DNA of 10,548 bases from Candidatus Omnitrophota bacterium. GTDB taxonomy: Bacteria; Omnitrophota; Gorgyraeia; Duberdicusellales; 4484-171. The notes under the pieces are model-generated. The model was not told where the DNA came from, did not search any database, and saw nothing but the letters and a program-made list of their open reading frames with translations. Position 1 is the stretch's first letter; the number at the start of each line of letters is the position of its first letter. The stretch spans positions 1-10,548 of the forward strand of contig JAQTUC010000049.1 in NCBI GenBank assembly GCA_028710385.1, in the 5' to 3' direction. Shown piece by piece: positions 6,222-10,548 of the stretch. The translations under genes and the position numbers were made by a program.

Positions 6222-7496
6222 ATGGCAAAGATTAAGCAGGTTAAGGCAAGGGAAATTCTTGATTCAAGAGGCAACCCGACAGTTGAGGTGGATGTTATTT
6301 TAAGTAACGGTATTCTCGGCAGAGCTGCTGTTCCTTCAGGCGCTTCAACCGGAGAGCATGAAGCTCTTGAGCTTAGAGATAAAGATCCTAAAAGATTTAT
6401 GGGCAAGGGCGTTTCAAAGGCAGTTAACAACGTAAATGAAATAATTTTTCCGGAAATAAAAGGCGAGGAGCCCAATTTTAAAAAGATTGATAAAATTATG
6501 CTGAAACTTGACGGCACCGCCAACAAAGCAAAGCTTGGCGCGAATGCTATTTTGGGAGTGTCTCTCGCGGTTGCCCGCGCCGACAGCAACGCAAAGAAAA
6601 TTCCTTTGTATAAATATATCGGCGGCGCAAAAGCGAAACTTTTGCCTGTTCCGTTAATGAACATTTTAAACGGCGGGCTGCATGCTGATAACAATTTGGA
6701 CATTCAGGAGTTTATGATTGCGCCAATAGGTTTTGACAGTTTTAGGCGCGCACTGCAGGCTGCTGATGAAGTATTCCATAACCTAAAAAGCATTTTGAAA
6801 AGCAAAAATCTTTCTACATCTGTAGGCGATGAAGGTGGCTTCGCCCCAAATTTGTCCAAAAACAGCGAAGCGCTGGAGCTAATCATACAAGCCATTGGAA
6901 AAGCAGGGTATAAACCCGGGAAAGAGGTTGCGTTGGCATTAGATCCGGCTTCAAGCTCTTTCTTTAAAGACGGCAGCTATATGTTAGAAGGCCAAAAGGT
7001 TAATTCCGATTATATGATTGATTTCTACTCGCAGCTTATAAGCAAATTTCCAATCGTGTCCATAGAAGACGGTTTAGCCGAAGATGACTGGAATGGCTGG
7101 AAAAAGTTTACTGCGAATCTTGGCAAAAAAATTCAAATTGTCGGCGATGATTTGTTTGTTACCAACACTAAAAGGCTTGAAAAGGGAATAACAGAAAAGG
7201 CGGCCAATTCCATTTTGATAAAGGTAAACCAAATTGGAAGCTTGTCTGAAACCCTTGCTGCCATAGATTTGGCATTCAAAAACGGCTTCACGGCTGTTAT
7301 GTCCCATCGCTCCGGAGAAACAGAAGATGTTACAATCGCTCATCTTGCTGTTGGAACTGCCTGCGGACAGATTAAGACCGGTTCGCTTTCAAGAACAGAC
7401 AGGGTCGCCAAGTATAATGAGTTATTGAGGATTGAAGAGGAATTAGGCAAAAAGTGCGAATATGCCGGTAAAAATTTTAAATTTAAGTCACTTTAA
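6222..7496 (+). CDS. eno: Enolase (phosphopyruvate hydratase)
   Basis: Enolase interconverts 2-phosphoglycerate and phosphoenolpyruvate in glycolysis and gluconeogenesis, using two Mg2+ ions. The 424 residues match the usual bacterial length. All hallmarks are present: AREILDSRGNPTVEVDV (9-25), the mobile loop GASTGEHEALELRD (40-53), NGGLHADNNLDIQEFM (150-165), VGDEGGFAPN with catalytic-type E204, metal ligands D241 (ALALDPAS), E282 (SIEDGLAEDDW) and D309 (VGDDLFVTN), the catalytic lysine K334 (ILIKVNQIGSL) and the SHRSGETED loop with H362. AAAGGAG (6211-6217) sits 4 nt before the ATG and supports this start. It lies between nadE and the ftsB-like gene, which overlaps its 3' end by 35 nt; an eno-ftsB pairing is also known from other bacteria. 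No terminator is seen on either side, so a nadE-eno-ftsB transcript is likely. Confidence 0.98.
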   Translation: MAKIKQVKAREILDSRGNPTVEVDVILSNGILGRAAVPSGASTGEHEALELRDKDPKRFMGKGVSKAVNNVNEIIFPEIKGEEPNFKKIDKIMLKLDGTANKAKLGANAILGVSLAVARADSNAKKIPLYKYIGGAKAKLLPVPLMNILNGGLHADNNLDIQEFMIAPIGFDSFRRALQAADEVFHNLKSILKSKNLSTSVGDEGGFAPNLSKNSEALELIIQAIGKAGYKPGKEVALALDPASSSFFKDGSYMLEGQKVNSDYMIDFYSQLISKFPIVSIEDGLAEDDWNGWKKFTANLGKKIQIVGDDLFVTNTKRLEKGITEKAANSILIKVNQIGSLSETLAAIDLAFKNGFTAVMSHRSGETEDVTIAHLAVGTACGQIKTGSLSRTDRVAKYNELLRIEEELGKKCEYAGKNFKFKSL

Positions 7497-7758
7497 GGCA
7501 GCTAAGGTCATTTTTCTGGGCGTACTTTTGCTCATATTTTGCGCGGTTATTTATTTTCCTAATTACGCAAAATTGAGGAAGCTTCGCCAGGTAAATAATG
7601 ACCTTCAGGTAAAAAATAAAAAGCTGGTTAAAGAGATAAAGGTTTTACAGGTAAAATTAAAAAAAATAGGCAAGGACCCGTATCTTTACGAAAAAATCGC
7701 GCGCGACAATCTCGGGGTTGCAAGGGAAAACGAAATAGTTGTTGACATAGCAGAATAA
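7462..7758 (+). CDS. ftsB: FtsB/DivIC-type septum formation initiator
   Basis: This 98-residue single-pass protein belongs to the septum-formation-initiator family, whose members join FtsL and FtsQ/DivIB in the divisome and help activate septal peptidoglycan synthesis. It has a short cytoplasmic N-terminus, one membrane segment at about 14-32, a coiled coil at about 34-70 rich in K and L (LRQVNNDLQVKNKKLVKEI), and the diagnostic C-terminal motif DPYLYEKIARDNLGVARENEIV (72-93, conserved residues D72, P73, E77, A80, R81, L84 and G85). The ATG lies inside enolase and overlaps it by 35 nt in another frame; I see no strong Shine-Dalgarno, but no later start preserves the membrane segment well. The last codons contain the -35 of the tRNA promoter. 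Confidence 0.88.
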   Translation: MPVKILNLSHFKAAKVIFLGVLLLIFCAVIYFPNYAKLRKLRQVNNDLQVKNKKLVKEIKVLQVKLKKIGKDPYLYEKIARDNLGVARENEIVVDIAE

Positions 7759-7769
7759 GTTGATAGAAT
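7742..7769 (+). promoter_or_regulatory. Sigma70-type promoter for the initiator tRNA unit
   Basis: A perfect -35 TTGACA (7742-7747) lies in the last codons of ftsB. After 16 nt comes TAGAAT (7764-7769; 5 of 6), preceded by TG one base upstream (an extended -10, TGATAGAAT). Transcription would begin near 7776, about 144 nt before the tRNA. It has the same layout (TTGACA, 16-nt spacer, TGn plus -10) as the promoter at 9264. Confidence 0.75.
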
Positions 7770-7775
7770 TCTTTG

Positions 7776-7919
7776 CAAGTCGTTCTTAACTTATTATGTT
7801 TTTTATGGGTTATCACTTCCCTGAAAATACTTCGGGGTGACAGTGAACCTAGAAAATACTTCTGCGGAAATGCTTCTAGGTGAACGTCATGTAAGGGGTG
7901 GAACCCCTATGAATATCGT
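7776..7919 (+). other. Structured 5' leader of the tRNA-fMet transcript
   Basis: No open reading frame of note is present, but the stretch is dense in secondary structure. Three successive hairpins can be drawn. The first is 7813-7840, TCAC..CCC against GGGGTGA, 7 bp with a 2-nt bulge. The second is 7847-7881, ACCTAGAA against TTCTAGGT, 8 bp, with an inner TTC/GAA stem. The third is 7894-7908, AGGGGT-gga-ACCCCT, 6 bp. None is followed by a T-run, so they are not obvious terminators for ftsB. GAAAATACTTC occurs at 7823-7833 and 7852-7862, with a variant GGAAATGCTTC at 7866-7876. The third hairpin contains GGGGTGGA, identical to positions 7923-7930 of the tRNA. The leader must be removed by RNase P; whether it has its own function is unknown. 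Confidence 0.6.
7823..7876 (+). repeat. Short repeated units GAAAATACTTC in the tRNA leader
   Basis: The 11-mer GAAAATACTTC is repeated exactly at 7823-7833 and 7852-7862. A third related copy, GGAAATGCTTC, lies at 7866-7876. Each sits within or beside a hairpin arm, and GTGAAC/GGTGAAC motifs flank them. This could be a degenerate copy of a dispersed palindromic repeat family; no other copy is seen in this window. Confidence 0.6.
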
Positions 7920-7993
7920 CGCGGGGTGGAGCAGACAGGTAGCTCGCAAGGCTCATAACCTTGAGGTCCATGGTTCAAATCCATGCCCCGCAA
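7920..7993 (+). tRNA. Initiator tRNA-fMet (anticodon CAT)
   Basis: A full cloverleaf of 74 nt can be drawn. The acceptor is CGCGGGG (7920-7926) against CCCCGCA (7986-7992), with A73 after it. The D arm is GAGC/GCTC, the anticodon loop is CTCATAA with CAT at 7954-7956, and the T arm is CATGG-TTCAAAT-CCATG. Initiator hallmarks are the C1-A72 mismatch at the acceptor end and A11:U24 in the D stem. The overall match to E. coli tRNA-fMet is close, including GGGGTGGAGCAG and GGTAGCTCG. One hallmark is altered: the anticodon stem is CAAGG/CCTTG, so the three consecutive G:C pairs become A29:U41, G30:C40, G31:C39. CCA is not encoded (TTT follows A73) and must be added enzymatically. The gene stands alone between its own promoter and terminator. 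Confidence 0.96.
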
Positions 7994-8003
7994 TTTGAAT
8001 ATT

Positions 8004-8037
8004 AAACGGATGCCGATAATTTGGCATCCGTTTTTTT
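8004..8037 (+). terminator. Intrinsic terminator after tRNA-fMet
   Basis: AAACGGATGCC (8004-8014) pairs perfectly with GGCATCCGTTT (8023-8033) around an 8-nt loop. The T-run at 8031-8037 overlaps the end of the stem. This is a textbook Rho-independent terminator 10 nt beyond the tRNA and closes that transcription unit. Confidence 0.93.
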
Positions 8038-8112
8038 ATTAGCCATTTCCCGCCATTTTTCTGGTATTTTTTCCCGGAGCTGAAATATCTACCAAAATGC
8101 CTTATTCTGTAA

Positions 8113-8118
8113 TATAAT
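8113..8118 (+). promoter_or_regulatory. Candidate -10 box for the secreted/membrane gene at 8150
   Basis: A perfect TATAAT lies 31 nt before the ATG. No good -35 is visible at 16-18 nt (best CTACCA at 8089-8094, 3 of 6). A promoter is expected somewhere here because a strong terminator ends the preceding unit. Between it and the gene lies the short inverted repeat ATAAC-ag-GTTAT, just before the start codon. Confidence 0.4.
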
Positions 8119-8149
8119 AAATACTACTTGTGTAAGATAACAGGTTATT

Positions 8150-8878
8150 ATGAATAACAAACGCATATATTTTATTTTCGGATTGGTATTTTTGTGTTTT
8201 TCCGGGATTGCTTTGGCGCAGGAAACAACAGATCAATTGCCCAAGGTTTGCGTCAGCGGCATTATGTATGACGCAGAAAATTCCCTGGCTGTTGTAAACG
8301 GAGAATCAGTAAAGCAAGGCGAAGTAATTAACGGAATAAAAATAACAAATATTTCCGAGTCTGCGGTTTCATTGGAATATAAAGGCCAGTCTTTTGAGCG
8401 CAGGATAGGGGAGAGTTGCCCTGCTGCCCCGATTTTTTCCAAGCAAACCTCTTCTATAACAAAAATTATCAGCAGTAATAAATCTGTAAAGATACCGTCA
8501 AGAACGAGCTACACAAAGAAAAAAAACCTGCGTATCCCTCCGGAGGAAAGTCTACTTCTGCTGACCCTCTTTGTTATTGCTTTTTTGTTTTATTTCTATA
8601 CTTCGCTATGCCTGCATAAAATAGCCAACAAAACAAAGACGCCATTTGCCTGGTTCGCCTGGTTGCCCATATTAAACGTGCTTCTTACGCTTATGATAGC
8701 CAGGAAACCATTTTGGTGGTTTATTCTTTTGCTGATTCCTTTGGCGAATATCGTGTTTATGATTATAATCTGGATGGAAATTGCAAGGCTGCGCGATAAA
8801 CCGGAATGGCTAGGCGTATTAATGATGCTGCCTGTTGTAAATCTGGTGATTACAGGGTATCTTGCATTTTCCAGCTAA
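8150..8878 (+). CDS. Secreted GspB/PilP-like domain fused to a DUF5684-like membrane domain
   Basis: This 242-residue protein has two unlike halves. Residues 1-23 are a signal peptide (cleavage likely ALA|QE). Residues 33-88 (VSGIMYDAENSLAVVNG, then VINGIKITNI, SVSLEYKG-like and FERRIGE) resemble the small beta domain of the type II secretion GspB and pilus PilP proteins, with the pattern SGI.YD...LAVVNG....G..I.G..I..I....V.LEY.G. A basic Ser/Lys-rich linker (95-130) leads to about four membrane segments (133-152, 167-184, 188-208, 220-240). The WFAWLPILN, KPFWW and LLLIPLAN motifs there recall DUF5684. I name both similarities from pattern memory. It may be an assembly factor for a secretion or pilus system; the PilZ gene 29 nt downstream supports that setting but does not prove it. 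A weak AGG precedes the ATG. Confidence 0.72.
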   Translation: MNNKRIYFIFGLVFLCFSGIALAQETTDQLPKVCVSGIMYDAENSLAVVNGESVKQGEVINGIKITNISESAVSLEYKGQSFERRIGESCPAAPIFSKQTSSITKIISSNKSVKIPSRTSYTKKKNLRIPPEESLLLLTLFVIAFLFYFYTSLCLHKIANKTKTPFAWFAWLPILNVLLTLMIARKPFWWFILLLIPLANIVFMIIIWMEIARLRDKPEWLGVLMMLPVVNLVITGYLAFSS

Positions 8879-8907
8879 TCCGGCAAGCTATAATCAAGGA
8901 GGGTGGT

Positions 8908-9255
8908 ATGTATAATGGAGTAGAAAGAAGGCGCTATCAGCGCGCTTCTGCTTCTTTTCTTGTGAGCTATAAAAATATGTATTCGGACTCTGATTTTAAT
9001 CTTTCGCAAACAATAAATATAAGCCAGGGCGGGCTTCTTCTTACAACCAGCGAACTTTTTCCAAAGGGGACAACCCTTAAAATGCTTACTCAATTTCCGT
9101 TCTTCTCTGAAAGAGCAAATTTGTCAGGAAGGGTTGTGAGGCAAAGAGAAGTAGCCAAAGGGCTCATCTATGAAACCGGGATAGAATTTACCAATTTAGA
9201 GCAGGTTGTGTTTGAAAAACTCGGCGAATTTGTCAAAAAACGCCCGCTTGTTTGA
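8908..9255 (+). CDS. Single-domain PilZ protein, probable c-di-GMP receptor
   Basis: This 115-residue cytoplasmic protein is essentially one PilZ domain. The two halves of the cyclic-di-GMP binding motif are intact: R8xxxR12 in ERRRYQR near the N-terminus, and N37xSxxG42 in INISQGGLLL. A beta-barrel pattern follows, including LSGRVVRQREV and YETGIEFTNL, which is the usual GIEF strand of PilZ proteins. The start is set by AGGAGG (8897-8902), five bases before the ATG; an in-frame extension to 8806 would run through the preceding gene and lacks PilZ character. It lies 29 nt after the GspB-like/DUF5684 gene, so the two are probably co-transcribed. Stand-alone PilZ proteins relay c-di-GMP levels to pili, flagella, secretion or polysaccharide machinery; the partner here is unknown. 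Confidence 0.9.
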   Translation: MYNGVERRRYQRASASFLVSYKNMYSDSDFNLSQTINISQGGLLLTTSELFPKGTTLKMLTQFPFFSERANLSGRVVRQREVAKGLIYETGIEFTNLEQVVFEKLGEFVKKRPLV

Positions 9256-9263
9256 AGGCCGTA

Positions 9264-9291
9264 TTGACACAGCAGCCCTTCGTGCTATAGT
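9264..9291 (+). promoter_or_regulatory. Near-consensus sigma70 promoter for the coiled-coil gene
   Basis: A perfect TTGACA (9264-9269), a 16-nt spacer and TATAGT (9286-9291; 5 of 6) with TG one base upstream (TGCTATAGT) form a strong extended -10 promoter. Transcription should begin near 9298, giving a leader of about 32 nt that contains a good Shine-Dalgarno. It starts 8 nt after the PilZ stop codon. A second TATAAT at 9300-9305 has no matching -35. Confidence 0.78.
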
Positions 9292-9329
9292 AATAAAAAT
9301 ATAATATATGTAAATAAAGGGAGGTGTTC

Positions 9330-9797
9330 ATGAAGTCCGGAAAAATATTTACGGTACTGGTAGGAGTTTTATTTGTGGCAATAGCTTTGGCAACAGCGTT
9401 GAATTTTAAATTGTACAAGGATTGCAACGATAAGATAGACCTTGCGAATAAGCAGTATAAAGCTTTAAACGATAAGCTGAATGACTTTGAAATGAATATT
9501 TCCAGTTTTAAAATAAATATTGAGGAGCTTAAAGCTGACTACGACAAATACAAAAGCGATCTTTCCGGAAAACTAGGGCAGCCGGAACAAATGAAGGCTG
9601 AATTAAGCGATAAGATAGAAAGCCTTAAAAAAGAAATGCAGGCGCTTCAGGATGGTTACAAGGCCATGCAGAATGATATCAAGGATAAACTTAGCAGCAT
9701 AAAAAAAGAAGCTGAATCAAGCATTGCTGAAGGCGCGAACAAGGTAAACCTTGGAGAAATTTCAGTAAAAACCCAGGTAGAGCCCGCGAAAAAATAA
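9330..9797 (+). CDS. Membrane-anchored coiled-coil protein of unknown function
   Basis: I do not recognise this 155-residue protein. Residues 1-5 are polar and basic, residues 6-27 form one hydrophobic segment (an uncleaved anchor or signal), and residues about 32-128 are highly charged with heptad-like spacing (ALNDKLNDFEMNISSF, IESLKKEMQALQDGYKAM), predicting a long coiled coil, broken by a GQP turn near residue 83. A short tail, VNLGEISVKTQVEPAKK, follows. The likely topology is N-in with the coiled coil outside the cytoplasmic membrane. The ATG at 9330 is preferred: GGAGG (9320-9324) is five bases upstream, whereas the in-frame GTG at 9324 lies inside the Shine-Dalgarno. It has its own strong promoter at 9264. 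It could be a structural spacer or an adaptor of an envelope complex; nothing in the sequence decides. Confidence 0.75.
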   Translation: MKSGKIFTVLVGVLFVAIALATALNFKLYKDCNDKIDLANKQYKALNDKLNDFEMNISSFKINIEELKADYDKYKSDLSGKLGQPEQMKAELSDKIESLKKEMQALQDGYKAMQNDIKDKLSSIKKEAESSIAEGANKVNLGEISVKTQVEPAKK

Positions 9798-9848
9798 GTT
9801 TTTAAAAGTATTTCCTGGCCTTTTGCTGCGGTTAGGCAAAATATAGAA

Positions 9849-10548
9849 ATGGAAAAAACACTCGTTAAGCTGGCTGGCATCTATACTTTGTGCGTAGGCG
9901 TTATTGTGCTGGTTGTTATGCTCTTTGGGCTGTTTCCTTCGGGAAATCTCACTCATAACCCAAAACTCCTTGAAGCCGCTGTTGTTTACCTGCTATTTCT
10001 GGTTTTATGGCCGGTAGTAACCGGATTTGGCATAATATTAAAAAAAAATTGGGCGAGATACTCTATCTTTGTGATGTCGGTATTCGCTATTTTTATAGGC
10101 ATATCATCAGCTGTCGCTCTTATATTTATTCCGCAGTCAGTTTACGAGTCAGGAGCGCACCCCTCAAGCTACATTCCTGAATTCTTCCTTTCTGTCGCTA
10201 ATTTTATTTTCTTTATCTGCATTCCCATGTATTTCATGATTTTTTTCAATAAAGGCAAGGTCAAGGCTATATTCGGCGTAACCAAGCCGCAGATTACAAG
10301 CAGGAAGCGGCCGCTCGGCATAACCCTTTTGGCAATATTAACTTTTTTTACGGGCGTTGTCAGCGTTGCTTTTATATTTATGCCTACATACCCAAAGTCT
10401 CCGCTTGTCGGAGGAATTTTCGTGTCCGGAATGAGTGAGAAAATTTATTTTTTGATTGTCGGTGTGATAAATTTATACATTTCAATAGGATTTTTACGGC
10501 TAAGGAAAAATTCCTGGATAGCCTGCATAGCTTTTTACATCGCAAGCA
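9849..10548 (+). CDS. Polytopic membrane protein with duplicated module (5' part, runs off the window)
   Basis: The frame stays open from the ATG at 9849 to the right edge, giving 233 complete codons with no stop. The product is strongly hydrophobic, with about eight membrane segments so far (roughly 8-28, 43-65, 72-94, 113-133, 156-178, 200-218 and on). Two similar modules are visible: TGFGIILKKNWARYSIF (58-74) corresponds to ISIGFLRLRKNSWIACIAF (211-229), and each module opens with a G-I/T-L-rich segment (KLAGIYTL at 7-14, RPLGITLLAIL at 154-164). The second opening, RPLGITLLAIL, is common in uncharacterised bacterial and archaeal membrane proteins. No Shine-Dalgarno precedes the ATG, so the start is uncertain. 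It lies 51 nt after the coiled-coil gene, in the same frame. The function is unknown. Confidence 0.7.
   Translation, partial: MEKTLVKLAGIYTLCVGVIVLVVMLFGLFPSGNLTHNPKLLEAAVVYLLFLVLWPVVTGFGIILKKNWARYSIFVMSVFAIFIGISSAVALIFIPQSVYESGAHPSSYIPEFFLSVANFIFFICIPMYFMIFFNKGKVKAIFGVTKPQITSRKRPLGITLLAILTFFTGVVSVAFIFMPTYPKSPLVGGIFVSGMSEKIYFLIVGVINLYISIGFLRLRKNSWIACIAFYIAS

Noticed and set aside
6194..6703. 169-codon open frame on the minus strand opposite the start of enolase
   Set aside because: It lies wholly antisense to a perfect enolase gene, has a composition expected from reversed codons and no recognisable domain or ribosome-binding site.
7759..7919. The tRNA-leader hairpins as the terminator of the eno-ftsB transcript
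   Set aside because: None of the three stems is followed by a T-run on the + strand; the clear terminator is at 8004-8037, after the tRNA.
8806..8907. Upstream extension of the PilZ gene (start at 8806)
   Set aside because: The extension overlaps the end of the preceding membrane protein in another frame and lacks PilZ features, while AAGGAGG sits correctly before the ATG at 8908.
8889..8916. Two TATAAT sequences around the PilZ start (8889-8894 and 8911-8916)
   Set aside because: The first has its nearest -35-like TTGCAT 21 nt away and its start would remove the Shine-Dalgarno. The second lies inside the coding sequence.
9821..9841. TTTTGC...GCAAAA hairpin between the coiled-coil gene and the last gene, considered as a terminator
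   Set aside because: Only 6 bp, mostly A:T, with a 9-nt loop and no T-run after it.

Overview
The window looks like part of a chromosome from a diderm (Gram-negative type) bacterium. It carries an ExbB/ExbD (TolQ/TolR-type) pair, lgt, signal-peptide-bearing periplasmic proteins and ordinary housekeeping genes. The DNA is AT-leaning and every gene is on the + strand. Gene content and protein style recall candidate phyla such as Omnitrophota or Elusimicrobiota; that placement is an impression, not a demonstration. There are no CRISPR arrays, insertion sequences, phage genes or other signs of recent transfer.

Region 1 (1-4542), envelope cluster. The 3' end of uvrA overlaps by 4 nt a very long secreted TPR protein (816 aa). 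An ExbB/TolQ-type proton-channel subunit, an overlapping ExbD/TolR-type subunit, and lgt follow. The TPR-ExbB-ExbD set looks like a Tol/Ton-like energised envelope module without TolA, TolB or Pal nearby. The ExbD protein has asparagine where the family carries its essential membrane aspartate. The TPR gene contains a perfect 16-bp hairpin near its 3' end.

Region 2 (4543-7758), housekeeping. Glutamine-dependent nadE has a sigma70-like promoter whose predicted start lies at the ATG itself, so its mRNA is probably leaderless. It is followed by enolase and an overlapping FtsB/DivIC-type divisome gene.

Region 3 (7742-8037), an independent initiator-tRNA unit. A promoter inside the end of ftsB drives a structured leader of roughly 140 nt, then tRNA-fMet, then a strong intrinsic terminator. 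The tRNA has the initiator C1-A72 mismatch but only two of the three usual G:C pairs in the anticodon stem. The leader repeats an 8-mer from the tRNA 5' end.

Region 4 (8038-10548), poorly characterised membrane and signalling genes. A secreted GspB/PilP-like domain is fused to a DUF5684-like membrane domain. It is followed by a single-domain PilZ protein with an intact c-di-GMP motif, a membrane-anchored coiled-coil protein with its own near-consensus promoter, and the start of a polytopic membrane protein with two similar modules. The first two suggest a type II secretion or type IV pilus setting, but no core gene of either machine is present here.
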